Origin: Norana najaformis
Taxonomy: Eukaryota > Annelida > Clitellata > Crassiclitellata > Hormogastridae
Length of the DNA stretch: 64,000 nucleotides
Direction of reading: 5' to 3'
Assembly (NCBI GenBank): GCA_964023275.1
Contig: OZ029915.1
Location: 14,142,712-14,206,711 of the forward strand
Shown: positions 1 to 11,759 of the stretch, piece by piece
How the letters are laid out: every line of letters begins with the position of its first letter
How positions within the stretch are numbered: position 1 is the first letter of the stretch
Notes under the pieces: generated by a model
Seen by the model: the letters and a program-made list of their open reading frames with translations, nothing else
Database searches by the model: none
Told to the model about the DNA's origin: nothing
Made by a program: the position numbers and the translations under genes

Positions 1-149
1 ATTTTCTTTTAAGTATTTGTATTATTATGTTTATTTAGTGTATCACATAATAAATTGAGCACTACATAATTATAGCTATAGCCTTATGTTTTATGGGCGA
101 GCAGAGGCCTTGTGCATTAGACACCGGCACATTAGAAGTTTCTAATTAT

Positions 150-500
150 TATTAGTCCGTGTACGGATAATTATCTGATCCATCTTATGAACTCGCCAAT
201 ACTTCACCCTTTGCAATCTCTGCGCAGGTCTTCAACTCAAACTGAAAACACTCGTCCTGCAGGTCCTATCCTGATTCCTCTTCTTCCTTTTATCTATCCT
301 GCGGATCCAATCCAAAACATTACCCACCATAGCCGCCTGCCTGCCTGACTTCTGGATCTTGACCTGGAACCGAGCCGTTTTGCCTATCGATTTTGTTTTG
401 ACTGAGCTCCTGTGAATAAGCTGGTTCCCGCGACTTAGCTTTCGTTGGGCGCTGTAGAAATCTCCAGATTACGATATCAAGCACCAAGTCCGGTTATCAG
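150..500 (+). mobile_element. L2/CR1-like LINE, 3' end fragment (family 1)
   Basis: This stretch ends in a 3' sequence (CCTATCGATTTTGTTTTGAC, then CTGAGC and TTAGCTTTCGTTGG) that recurs, on both strands, at 1750-1935, 11325-11575, 20205-20640, 20820-20905 and 21430-22470. In the last copy it directly follows a reverse-transcriptase C terminus, which identifies it as a LINE tail. Only the last codons and the 3' UTR remain here. Confidence 0.7.
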
Positions 501-1045
501 AAGAGGGGAGAGGAGGCTAGGGTGGGTTGTGTTTAAACTGAAAGAAATGGGAAGAGTTTCAACTTGCTTACCCGCCATATCTTAACTTCTGGTGTCTTTG
601 ATCTTTCTAAATTCGTCCTGAATTCAATGGATAATGATTTTATTGCAATTTCACTTGAAGTGACCATCAGTTGATGCCTTGGGCATTACGACATCGGCGC
701 TATAAAAGTCATTAGATTCCATTAGATATCTATTAGATTAGCTAAACAACAAATAGGTTCTATGCACAACATGATCGATTCAGTACTGATCTTAATCTGA
801 AAAAACGGTCTTGCACCAATCACGAGAAGCTGGATATCTACTTACCTATTTTTTGCATGTCGTTTCAAATTCGCCGAACACTAGGCATCCGAAAGTTAAG
901 AACCATAGATAGCCACGATATTATAGATATAATATTACATCTATGTTAAGAACAAGGTGCAGAAGGGCGGATTCACTAGCGATTTTTCAGTTTTATTTCA
1001 TTATCGTAGATCTATAGTAATCATAATCTGATTCCTTGCGAAAGG
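501..1045. other. Upstream region of TBCA, no gene
   Basis: There is no coding signal. At about 655-740 is a short repeat (GGCATTACGACATCGGCGC, then a run of ATTAGAT-like words) that recurs at about 105-155 and 54745-54830. The last 150 bases before the TBCA start are AT-rich; I see no clear TATA box at a convincing distance, so the promoter is not defined. Confidence 0.4.
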
Positions 1046-4000
1046 ATGTCGTCAGAATCTGTGGATCCGAACCGCATAAGACAACTTAAAATCAAAACCG
1101 GCGTAGTAAAAAGGTGCAAATCTTGGATTTGTCGCACGCGAGTTTAGTAGTCAGTTGGAATACCGAAACGGAGCAGAAAGAATTGAAATTTTGTATCATA
1201 CGAAATACCAGCACCGTGCACGCACTGAACGCCAGTTGATTCACCCCCTGGATGCAGTAGCAACGTGTACACATACATATCCCCTTGTTTTTTATAGCGA
1301 CTGTATGGCGTCGACCCTGCTCATTTTTCAATGAATTTTTCGAGTGAGATCCTTCACCACCGCTGCGCGTTTGAATGGGTGCCAAGCCATTTAAAGTTCT
1401 TGTGTATGGACCATGCTAGCCCAAGATTCAAATCTTTGAAATATAGCCACAGTCGGTATGCGTATCTTCACATATGCTCTAGCCAATGTAGCTAACCAGG
1501 ACTAGCTAGGTGAAAGGCTGTTGCATTTCTACGGAGTCATAGCAACGCAGTAGTAACAAACATCTTGGGTAATAGTGGTTGATCAGATTACCACAGATCT
1601 GTTTCACAGTGACACCTGAATTCACATTTGATCATGTCAAATATCATGATCTAATAAGACTTGATAAAAAGCATGTTTCTAAAATTGTTGTGATGGTGTT
1701 TAGTTTTACAGTGCAGCGAGTACATTTGGTAATGTAATGAACCTCTCTCCACTCCAGTTCTAAACACCATTCACCATAGCCATATAGCTATATGCCTGAC
1801 CCTTGGCTCTTGTCCTGGAACTGAACATGACCTTACTTGCCTATCGATTTTGTTTTGACTGAGCACCTGTGAGTAAGCTGGTTCTCATGACTTAGCTTTC
1901 TTTGGGCGCTGTGACATGATGAGATTACGAATTATGAAAAATAAGCGTAAATGCCTTAGTCTGTAGGTGGGCCTCAGCTTCATCCTATTGCTACAATGTT
2001 CTTGCTTCTATGTCGTCTGCTTTTTTGCCTTATGTGAAAGTGGAATTTTATTTTCAGACCTCGGGACTGATTTATAGATGGTGTGGAAAAGACATTTTGT
2101 GTCAATTCACTCTGTCAGGTTATTGCACTCAATTTGTTTTAATATGCTGCATTTGTTTTTTTCAGGATGGCCAAGGAGAAATCTTCATATGAAAAAGAAG
2201 TGGAGAAACAGCAAGAAAAAGTTGAAAAAATGAAAGCAGAGAACAAAGATGAATATGATATACGGAAGCAGGTGATGACAGAGAAGATCTCTTTAAGACA
2301 ATGAAATTATTTTTACTCTATTTAAAATACCAGAAGATGACTTTTACATGGTCCGACATTGTCACAAAATTTTCTAATGTGACTTTTCTTTAAGCAAGGT
2401 TTGGTTAGTAGGAATTGTATAGTGTGACTCTATCTTGAATTTGTATGTGGTGAGTGAACTGAAGTTAAAGAGGTGAGAAGTGAGGAGAAAGAAGGGTAGT
2501 TGGAGCTGTGGCTGAACATGGTAAAATGAATGGCTGTGCTGATGGCTTCACATATGTGACACACAAGCAGATCATGTAGTTATGTGTGCAGTGGTTTTGT
2601 GACATACTTAAAAGGTGCTGTATCAAGTGCCTTGATGCCTACACATATAGTCCACCTGATGGTGAAAGCAAATTGGTTGTTTCTCATGTTTCTTTTTCAC
2701 AGATACAGCAGCACAGGTGTAAGGTGTGCTCTTGTTTATTAGCACTGAGACCAAATATTACAATTCTATTTTTGGCAGATCGAAGTAATGGAAGAATCTA
2801 GAATGATGATTCCTGACTGTGAAAGACGACTCATTTCATCTTGGGATGAACTTGCTAAACTACTGGTATGCCTGAAAGTTTCTGTTTTATTTCTTCATGC
2901 CATTGGGAATTAACCTACAAAAGTAGAATAAAGATAGTAACATGTCAGCTACTAGAATTTCTAAGTTAAAAGCAGTTTGTTGAATTGTATGAAAAGCATT
3001 CACTCTTTTAAATTTGAAATATCATTTAACAAAAGTGAAAATATTATCCTCCAAGAAGTACTGAATATAATGAAAAATGTGATTTGCACTACATTGTGAA
3101 TACACTGTGGTAGCCGACCTGTGCCCACTTGACCTTAGACCTGAAAATTTGGTGTTCTCTTTTGTTTTACATTCGTGTTTTACAACTGTGATGGTGAACA
3201 CAAACAAAACTTGGCTTATGACATTCAGTAATCCAGAGCCGGGATGAAAAGTTAATTTTGAAGGATTTTATGTTAACGGGTAGCAGAACCAATAATACTA
3301 TAAGCAGCTTTTACAGTACCGATTTATTCAACTTTTCAAACGATGATGAAAATGATACCAGGAGTGATGTAAGGTGACGCTGCTTCAGTGTGACTAGGAT
3401 TTTTGCCAACCTTCGATAAAGGCTGGTTGAAAACATTTTATGAAAGGGTCATTGGTGTTTGATATATATTCATAGTTTTACAAGAATTGCTGTTTCAGAT
3501 GGCTACTGAACCTAATCACACTAATAATTGCCTAACAACCACAGCACTCAAAGCTGGATGACATATATTTACCAGGAGTTGCCTGGCTTGAGATCTATAA
3601 TGCCACAAAAAGTTAGAGATAATTTCAGTCTTTTCACCTATGTAGCACTGCACTTCTTGCCCTGTTCCTTGCCCTTCAAAACATGCCCGTATGTGAAGTT
3701 TGACGACTCTTAACTAATATCAATGACTGCTGGAGATTTGCATACCAACCATGTTGTGAAATGAGTGTTGAAGAAAGCAGAGGAAAGCAATGGTGCATTG
3801 AAAAATCAAAGTTTAAATGTCAAACCTGCTATGACAGAGGCAGTCATTTCAGCTCTAGTTTCAACTGTGATGTAATAATAACTGATGAAACACTATATGT
3901 TATTAACATATATTTATAAAAGCATCAATAGAATGTTAAAACACAATAAGGTGGCTGCTTTCAACACGTATGTCAGACCATACTTTATGACTTGTCATAT

Positions 4001-7000
4001 CTGAAAAATACAAGCATATACAAAAATTAAATGACATATACTTGTTCAAAATTTTTTTATTACAAATTTTATGCTTACACTTTAACTCTATCTTCAGTGG
4101 GTGCTGAGATATTCTGGTTTTATCATTAGTAGGGGAAGTGGGATCAAACCCCAAAAATATCTGGCAGGGGTTAGATTATTGGCTAAAATTAGCTGGTGGG
4201 CAAAGGTTTAAAGATTTTTCACAAATGCTTACATGCAATATACAATTCTATTCAACTGTAATTATGAAGAGCATTCTAGCAAGAAAATGCAGATTGTATT
4301 ACATTATGTTTACATTTCTGCTTAACCCTTTAACGACCGCAGACATTTTTTCACCTACCCCCTCACGACCGCAAATTTTTGGCAAAAACGGCCAAAAAAT
4401 AAAAAAATTGAACTTGTGATATCTCTGTCAGTTTTTTACATGTGGACACAAGGTAAGCACCATTCTTTAGCATTTTATCTCCTCTTCCCATTCATCTGTC
4501 AAGTTTTTTGGGGAAAATTTTTTTGGGTACGGAAAAGGTGGCCCCAACTGTACCCCAAAAAAATTTGCTATATTTTTATCATCAGGACAGTCTACAAAAT
4601 ATTTTTAAAAGACAACATAGATTTATTAGCAAAAGTAATGTGCAAAAATTGTTTCCAGGTAGAACCAAACAGAAATTTTAAAAATATTTTCAAAACTGAG
4701 ATACAATTTTTTTAGTCTTTAGACTGTTGTCGTAAAAACTGAAGAAAATTACCAGAAAAAGCCTAAAAGTAAAACAAATTGAACTTATGATATCTCTGTT
4801 GGTTTCTGACATGTAGACATAAGGTAAGTACCATTCTTTAGCATTTTATCTATTCTTCCCACTCGTCTTTCAAGTTTTTGGGGAAATTTTTTTTGGTATC
4901 CAAAGTTGCCCCAACTGTATCCCAAAAATTTGCTATATGTTTATCTTCAAGACAGTCTACATACAAATTTTAAGTGACAGCATATGGTAATTGAGCAAAA
5001 AAAATGTGCAGATATTGTTGCCAGATAGAATTGAAAAGAAATTTTTATAATATTTTCAAAACTGAAGGAGATACAATTTTTTTAGTATTTAGACTGTTGC
5101 CGTAAAAGCTGAAGAAAATTATAGGAAAAGCCTAAAAGCAAAACAAATTGAAGCTGTGGTATCTCTGTCAGTGTTTGACATATAGACATAAGGTAAACAC
5201 TATTTATCACTTTATCTTCTCTTCCAGTCTGTAAATTCTATTTCTCAACACAACATTTTCTGGGTAACCGAAAACCGACCCACAGTCGCCGCAGGCATAG
5301 GCCTATAGTGGATGCCATTGTCATCAAACTCCATATCAATGTGCGAATTGTTCACTTCGTATTGCCAACAGACTCGTGTGATCCATCTGACACGTTTTAT
5401 TCATCAGAAGAATCATAACTTTCATTAATATATGACCATTCGTCGATCAATCGGCGAATTTCTACCTCTGGTAAACAACGCTTCGCGATTTTTGGACATT
5501 TAAATATCCATTTTTAGCTACATGCTGGCCAGTTTAAATGCCCATTTTGATTGGTGGTTTTTTATATTTTGAGGTGTTTTCCAGGGATTCCGCTGATGTA
5601 ATATAGATTAAAATTATACCTATTTACCCAAATGACATAGAATCCTAAAATTGTAAGGATTACAAACACAAGAGGTTACGACATGACTAGCCCCACCTAC
5701 TACCGATTAGTACCGTGCGGTGGGCTGCCATTACTACCATTTACTACCGTGCGGTCGATAATGAGTTAAAGCAAATATACATTTTTTTACTGAACAAAAT
5801 TCAACAAAGTCAATTTTTTCCTCACCTTGTCACCTTGTGCTGTCAGCTCTTTGAGCTCTAGCGACCGTCATGATCAATCTTCTCCATTTCGTTCTTTCCA
5901 ATGTCGCGTCCCTTAGTTGTGCCAAGTTCATTCCAGTTGCTTCGTGTATCTTGTCCATCCATTTTTTCCTTGGTCTCCCTTGTTTTCTCTTTCCCTCTCC
6001 ACAAGCCAGCATCATTTCTTTTTCCAATCCATCTGTTCTCATAACATGTCCAAAGAACCTCAGCTTTGATTTTAGCACTGTTTGTTGTAACGTCTCATCT
6101 TGCTCAATTCCAATCGCTGTGCGTACCCATTCATTAGTCCTTTTCTCCGTCCATGATGTTCTCAGCATCTTCCTCCATATCCACATTTCACAAGCATTGA
6201 TTTTTTTCTCTATTTTCTTGGTCATTGTCCACGTCTCACTGTCGTATGTTACTGTTGGTATAATCAAGGCCCTCACCAATCTTTTTTTCGTGTCTGTGCT
6301 CACATGTTTGTCTTTCCATATTTTTTCTAGTCCATTCATTGCGGCTTTTCCAATCGCCACCCTTCGGTTTATTTCCATATCGCACTTTCCTTCTCTTTCT
6401 ACTACTGATCCCAAGAATGTAAAGCTTGTTACCGTCTCTAATTCCTCTCCATTCACCATGAAACTGTCCTCCTCAGCTGTTGTCATGATCTTCGTTTTCT
6501 TTATATTGAAGTATAGTCCTGCTTTCTCGCTCTCTCTCTTCAGCCTTCTTATCAGTTCTACCAGATCTGTTTTTTTACCTGCTAATAGTGTTGTGTCATC
6601 TGCGTATCTCAGATTATTCAGTGTTCTTCCCGCTATCTTTACTCCCTCATTTGCTCCAACCATTTCCGCCATCCTCATTTTTTCCTAAGAAACTTAAAAT
6701 CATTTAAAACTGCCATGGTGAATAACATAGCTAGTCACAAGACTTATTCATTGCAATAGTCAAAACCTAAATTTCTTCAGATTTGCCCAGTCTGGTGTCT
6801 GAAGTGAGTAGTGTCCTCTCCTATGGCCTGTCCTTTACTGGATGGGAAAAACGTTTCAGCAAGGGTTGAAAAGCTGATGTTCTAATTTAAAAGTCAGAGG
6901 CTTTTCCCCATCATTATCACTGTTGTCAGGCACTGGGACTGCTATTGTATGAAATTCAATTGTATCCAAAAGCTCCCAAAACATTTGCTAATCCAAAACA

Positions 7001-8423
7001 TTCTCTTCCACTCACCACTAAATGCCCAGAACTAAATATAAACAATAAATGTAAGCCATAAAACGATCTAAAACTTCCTGTATACTCTGTGTTTTCACCC
7101 TACCATTTTAAAATTGTATTTACAAATTGACAGACTATAACGTGATTCGCTGTTTGCCTGGAAAACTACTGGTAACATGTTTGTTATCCCAATAATGTTA
7201 AAATGCATATTTTGCTGAATGACATATGTACATGTATTTGTGTATTTAGACTTTAATCCACCCAAACCCTTGCTACTTTGACACATATCTGACATCCATG
7301 TTGACCTTGAGTAACAATGTTTATTTGCTGATTATCGTAATTTATCTAGCTTTATGATATGTAATCACTATCAGCCATGAAAAGGCTTAGAGACTGGAGA
7401 AGAGGCACTGTTGCTGTAGACAAATTCTTCACCATGAGATCACAAAATGCTGTGTTGAGTCCCAGGTTACCTCCCTCGTTATCTACTGCCAAGCTGCCCT
7501 GCATTTCAGTAGCAAGAGACTAGTGTATCTGTTGATTCCAAACTGAACTTTAGTCATCGTATTTTCCCAATAGCCCAAAAAGCTCATGCAGGAACCGACT
7601 TAATACTTTGTGTGTATATATATCTATATATTATTTCCAGAAACCCAGTAGTTCTCATTAGAACACTAAACACACATTTTTTACCAGATGTAATACACCT
7701 CTCTGATCACCATGTCACCACAGACAGCCTTATAGTATCAGAATGTCTGTTCATCTATCTATGACAGTTCATTTAATTTGGAAATAAATAAATCAGGTTG
7801 TTCCCTGTACAGTGATAAATTACACCATCATTTCTAAATCCAAGGTATTTAGAGTTCATTTAAAGCAATTCTGAATCTCATCTGTGCAAAAAAGCCTATT
7901 ATTATGCATTTATAAATTAAAGTCGATCCCAGAATTCATATTACACCATTGATGCTGAATGTCTTCTTCAAGTTCTCCGTCCCTGGGGAGGTTGGAACTT
8001 CCAAAGGAGGCATTCCTGATGTTGGGCCTCCTCCTTCAGTTTGCTGATGCTGACCATGTCCTACAGTGAATCCCAAATCGCTGGCTTCCAAATGTCTTCA
8101 CACTAAATTGGCAGTGTCCAAAAGCAGAAAGTCCTCATGTTGCATTTGCTCAGCTTTAATGAGTTCTGCATGTTATGTAAATTGCGCTGTGTGGCTTTGC
8201 ATTACAGTGCATCAGGCAAGTTGGCAGATGAACCAGATGTGGCTAAACTAAACTAACTGTAAGTTGCCTTTAATCAGGAAATGCTGATTGCACTGATTAG
8301 TATGAGGTTTACATGATCTGAATTTCTGTTTTATAGGAATCTGAGGAAGATCTTAAAGACTGTGCTGAATATCAAGCAGCCAAAGTCATCCTTGAAGAAA
8401 CACGAGCAACAGTTAAACGATGA
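1046..8423 (+). CDS. TBCA: Tubulin-folding cofactor A (TBCA), 4 exons, complete
   Basis: Coding exons are 1046-1113, 2166-2271, 2779-2865 and 8337-8423, each bounded by AG and GT and joined in phase. They give 115 residues, against about 108 in human TBCA. TBCA is a cytosolic helical-bundle chaperone that captures folding intermediates of beta-tubulin. Seen: exon 1 carries RQLKIKTGVVKR, the family's N-terminal helix; exon 2 carries YEKEVEKQQEKVEKMKAE and YDIRKQ; exon 3 carries ESRMMIPDCERRL; exon 4 carries DCAEYQAAKVILEETRATVK and then TGA. The start at 1046 is the first ATG in frame and gives MSSESVDPNRIRQ, slightly longer than the vertebrate MADPRVRQ. Intron 3 (5.5 kb) holds a piggyBac-like element and an RTE LINE; intron 1 holds two repeat fragments. 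No exon is damaged. The family call is very secure; the start is likely but unproved. Confidence 0.95.
1285..1425 (+). repeat. Short dispersed repeat (SINE-sized), copy 1
   Basis: It matches 10105-10268 in the same orientation at roughly four fifths identity over about 140 bp. Shared words include CCCTGCTCATTTTTCA, GTGAGATCCTTCACCACC and GCCATTTAAAGT. It lies in TBCA intron 1. I see no pol III box, poly-A tail or target duplication, so the class is unknown. Confidence 0.6.
1750..1935 (+). mobile_element. L2/CR1-like LINE tail (family 1)
   Basis: A second plus-strand copy of the family-1 3' UTR, in TBCA intron 1. It carries CCTATCGATTTTGTTTTGAC, CACCTGTGAGTAAGCTGG and TTAGCTTTCTTTGGGCGCTG. 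It is only the tail, as expected for a heavily 5'-truncated LINE. Confidence 0.65.
2866..4321. other. TBCA intron 3, first part: nothing recognised
   Basis: This is AT-rich intron sequence. The short open frames here have no recognisable motif and none is bounded by matched splice sites. Confidence 0.4.
4326..5765 (-). mobile_element. piggyBac-like DNA transposon, internally deleted
   Basis: TTAA lies at both edges (4322-4325 and 5766-5769), the target duplication of piggyBac elements. The ends are imperfect inverted repeats: CCCTTTAACGACCGCAG on the left against CTCATTATCGACCGCAC read inward from the right, 13 of 17 identical. Near the right end a minus-strand frame (about 5495-5410) reads EIRRLIDEWSYINESYDSSD, an acidic stretch like the N terminus of piggyBac transposases, then meets stops. 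The rest of the transposase is missing. The left half (about 4390-5245) is about 2.3 tandem copies of a unit of about 370 bp. Subterminal TACCGTGCGGT occurs twice near the right end. This looks like a dead, non-autonomous derivative in TBCA intron 3. Confidence 0.75.
4390..5245. repeat. Tandem units of about 370 bp inside the piggyBac-like element
   Basis: Unit 1 starts at about 4405, unit 2 at about 4778, and a partial unit 3 at about 5146. Each begins with AAATTGAACTTGTGATATC or a close variant. Units 1 and 2 share GCACCATTCTTTAGC-like, GACAGTCTACA and AGACTGTTG words in the same order. Divergence between units is noticeable, so the array is not recent. Confidence 0.75.
5818..6690 (-). mobile_element. 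RTE-clade LINE, 3' part of reverse transcriptase ORF
   Basis: One open frame of 282 codons (6678-5830) covers the RT catalytic YADD box (NNLRYADDTTLLA), the SEKAGLYFNIKKTKIM thumb region, and the C-terminal RFFGHVMRTDGLEKE and KRKQGRPRKKWMDKI motifs. The family resemblance is to BovB/RTE elements, which share the GHxMR and GRPRxxW blocks. It is 5'-truncated just before the YADD box, starts only about 50 bp after the piggyBac-like element, and lacks any stop in 282 codons, so the insertion is fairly young. Confidence 0.85.
6691..8336. other. TBCA intron 3, last part: nothing recognised
   Basis: There is no coding match or clear repeat family. A short TA-rich run sits near 7612-7632. Confidence 0.4.
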
Positions 8424-9019
8424 CTGACCAAATTATGTAGACTTTTTGACTGTTGTTGGTCAGAATTTCTTGGAATTGATTACTCTTCCATATGAAAATC
8501 AGCAATTTTATCATATTTCTATTTTTAAAGCATTTTTGCACTGCTAAGACCTGAACAAAAGTTTAGTAAGAAAGAATATGGGAACTTGACAAAAAACTTG
8601 ACATTGCTGATGGTGGCAAACTGCTTTTGTTGTATTAAATTACCTGGTAAAAAATTTCAAAAAGGGAGTTTATGCAGTGTCTTGGTTTTTCACAAAAAAT
8701 TGCTTTGTGATTAGTCACAGTGAAGTCTTGATTACTTACATCATTTAAATTTCTAATGAATAGTAAGAAATTTCTAATGAATAACTTGATAAAAGCCCTC
8801 TACTTTTTGCCTAAACTCCTCAAATGCACTGTTCTTTTTTAATGTATCTAAAGCTGAATCTTGTCATATGTGTTCAACTCAATGGCTAAACAGATTTGAT
8901 AGGCTTCCACTGAGCTGGGGAAATTGGTCGTTGGCTGCCCTGCACTGACACACAATTCAGGTATAAGATTTGACACTTGTGTGTCATTTTCTGATCAAGT
9001 TTATGCTGTATGTATGTTA
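8424..9019. other. TBCA 3' UTR and flank
   Basis: This follows the TBCA stop. An ATTAAA at about 8633 is a possible poly-A signal but is not supported by a clear downstream element. Nothing else is recognised. Confidence 0.3.
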
Positions 9020-9590
9020 TCTGAGCAATTGTAATTGTAATTGTAATCTGACATTTATAAAGCGCCACTTCAAGAATAGACTCATCAGAAGCGCTCCCGA
9101 CCCGAACCAGTGAGACCACTGGCAAATAATACAGACTTCAGGCGCTTGCGAAACTGCGGAAGAGACAAACTGAGGAATACTAGCCGGAGCTCTCGGGAAA
9201 GGCGATTCCAGCTATTGGGTCCAACATAGGCAAAGCTTCTAGACTGCGCTGTAGCAGTGCGCATACGAGGGACAGTCAGAAGTCCAAGGGAGGCCGACCG
9301 GAGAGTGCTACGGCCTGGAACCGAAGAGACCGAAATGCAGAAGTCCCTAAGATATGATGGAGCAGAGCCAACGAGACAATTACGCATAAGTGTTAGGATC
9401 TTGAACTGGATACGCTGCTGAATGGGAAGCCAGTGTAGAGTGTCCCGTATAAAGGAAGTTATATGGCCATACCTGGGGACGCCTCCAATAAGACGGGCAG
9501 AAGCATTGAGAAGAGATTGAAGCTTGGAAATATTGGCAAGTTTTGCTTACTGATGAACTTTTTGTTCTAGACTTTAAAATCACTTAGTCT
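9020..9590 (-). mobile_element. CR1/L2-like LINE, C-terminal fragment (family 2)
   Basis: The minus strand reads LHWLPIQQRIQFKILTLM, SAPSYLRDFC, and VPRMRTATAQSRSFAYVGPN with SWNRLSRELR, the standard C terminus of CR1/L2-type ORF2. It ends at a (TTGTAA)n tail at about 9028-9048 on the plus strand. The same family occurs at 33661-34005. It is 5'-truncated at about 9590. One frame change splits the upper part from the 100-codon terminal frame. Confidence 0.85.
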
Positions 9591-9904
9591 TCTTACAAAT
9601 TTGCATAAACCATAAGCTATAAGAGCTGCAGAACTCCTTGGCCCTGGCCACTGCAGAAACTTCTAGCTATCAACACAGCTCCTCTGTATTGCATAGCACA
9701 CTGTGGCTTACTGTCAATTGTATGATTCATTTCAAATCTGTCTGACAGTTAACAATGTGCCAGGGTTGTCTAAAGCTAGGGTAAAAGATGCACAATGTGT
9801 CATAAAAATTTCAGGAAGGAGAACAAAACTTCTAGTTGAAATTTCAACAAGTTTGATGCTGTTTCATTTAACAAAAGCTTGTGGCTCAAAGTAATTGCTT
9901 CACA

Positions 9905-10510
9905 ACACTTTGTTTTCAAGTTTATTATCATGTCCTGCAACAAAACCATAATTTCACATGTCTCCTTGTTTCCCTAATTTTATGTTGTGTGTATCAATTA
10001 TTATAAAATGAGTCATGTAAATATTCATCTTAACCAGTTTTATGGCTATTTTATTGATGGCAGCCTCAGAGGTGTATGAATATGTTCCAACTTAAATGTA
10101 AATGTACACAGTTTTCTATAGTGACCGTATGGCCTCAACCCTGCTCATTTTTCAGTGAATTTATCGGGTGAGATCCTTCACCACCACTACCTGTTTGAAT
10201 TGGTGCCACACCATTTAAAGTCCCCATGCACTGTTCATGCTAACCTGAGCTTACTCCACTCCCGAACATTCACAACCCCTAGGCACACAAAGCAACTTAG
10301 GTTGGGTCATAGCTATGGTAAATTTTAGTTCAGTATTTCTCAGATGAAGCGGTAAAGATACCAACATCCTTAAAAAGTGTAAATTTTTTGCTATTTGTGA
10401 TAGAAACATGGTTTTCAGTAATTATTCAGCTATTCCAGCCCAATAAAATGCTGTATCAAACCCAGAGTTGATTGTCACCAACTTTCTGAGGTTTTTCTCA
10501 GGACAGTCAC
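9905..10510. repeat. Diverged direct duplication, unit A
   Basis: Unit A matches unit B (10838-11290) in order and orientation. Shared words include CATGTAAATA, TTAACCAGTTTTGTAAT-like, CAGCCTCAGAG, TTCCAGCCCAAT and ATTTCTCA. Identity looks about 75 percent. Unit A holds an extra 160-bp repeat that B lacks. Confidence 0.7.
10105..10268 (+). repeat. Short dispersed repeat, copy 2 (inserted into unit A)
   Basis: This matches 1285-1425. Unit B of the duplication runs from its TACTATACATTAACA stretch straight into the CAAACCCTGGGCAC stretch, while unit A carries this segment at that point. Unit B is therefore the empty site. Confidence 0.65.
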
Positions 10511-10837
10511 AAGTATATTCAACACCAGCATAAAATAAAACATAAAATGCTTCAGTAATTGAATAATAAAAATATGGGACATATTAATTTAAATTTATTA
10601 ACCATAACATTATTTTCATTAATATAAAAATCATTACATCAAATTATTGTTTATATAAACACTGTGACCATGTGTGAGAAAAGGGTACCAGTTGGTAAAT
10701 TTGCAAGAAGCGAGCTGAGAAGGCAAGTAGGCATAAAATTGGTCAAACTGAGGTCTGCATATTTATATTCTTTGCTGTGTTAGCTATCAAACTGTAAGTT
10801 TTTATGCAAAGTTTCATTGTCAGAGTATTTTTATTTT

Positions 10838-11290
10838 TAATTTTATTATGATGTCCCACAACAAAAACTTAATTTAACACATCCCCTTGGTCCCCTAAGT
10901 TCAAGTCACATACATAAATAATTATGCAAATGAATACATCATGTAAATACGTTTTCTTAACCAGTTTTGTAATTATGTGAAGATTTTGTTCATGACAGCC
11001 TCAGAGATACATGAATACACTCAAATTTACTATACATTAACACTCACAAACCCTGGGCACAGCAACTTAAGTTTTATGACTTTACTCACAGTTATTGCAA
11101 ACTTTAGCTCATGATTTCTCAAAAGTAACTGCAGAGAGTGCTATCTTTAAGAAAAATGGTAACATTTTTACTATTTGAGATAGAAGCATGTGGTTTTCAC
11201 CTAATTACTCAGCAATTCCAGCCCAATCCAGTATCAGACACAGTTTTGCTTTCTGCCAAGTTTGGTACCCTTTGTGACACTGACAGATGA
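10838..11290. repeat. Diverged direct duplication, unit B
   Basis: This is the second unit, about 0.9 kb downstream of unit A. It lacks the inserted short repeat and is otherwise collinear. It encodes nothing recognisable. Confidence 0.7.
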
Positions 11291-11324
11291 TCTTCTGTCA
11301 GTCACTTTATATTAGCCTGAGGGT

Positions 11325-11575
11325 GATCAACTGTAATCATAATCGCGAGATTTCAACAGCACCCAACAAAAGCCACATCATGGGGATCAGCTTATTTCAC
11401 AGGCACTCAGTCAAAACCAAATCGATAGGCAAAGGGGTTCGTTCCAGGTCAAGATCCAAAAGTCAGACAGAGAGAGCACGGTGGCTATGGTGGGTGATGT
11501 TTGAGATTGGAGCGGAAAGAGGGATAAGAAGAAAAAAGGAGTCTGGAAAGGATCTGTGAAAATGTAGAGGATGTG
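11325..11575 (-). mobile_element. L2/CR1-like LINE tail (family 1)
   Basis: A minus-strand copy of the family-1 3' UTR: CACTCAGTCAAAACCAAATC, then GATAGGCA and GGTCAAGATCCAAAAGTCAG on the plus strand. Confidence 0.7.
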
Positions 11576-11759
11576 ATTATAAATGGTAAACCTATTGGTA
11601 ACCCTTTCAATTTTATATATAAAACTTTAATATCTGTAACAATCAAACTACAGTTCAAATAGTTATTGAGAACTGTTAACCACTATCAATCTACATCGAA
11701 GTACTGAGAACTCGACTCCTTACTGCCATTCCTCGTTAATGAACTCCGATTACTTATTA

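Noticed and set aside
5870-6688. 272-codon plus-strand open frame
   Set aside because: It is the antisense shadow of the RTE reverse transcriptase on the minus strand, whose motifs are clear.
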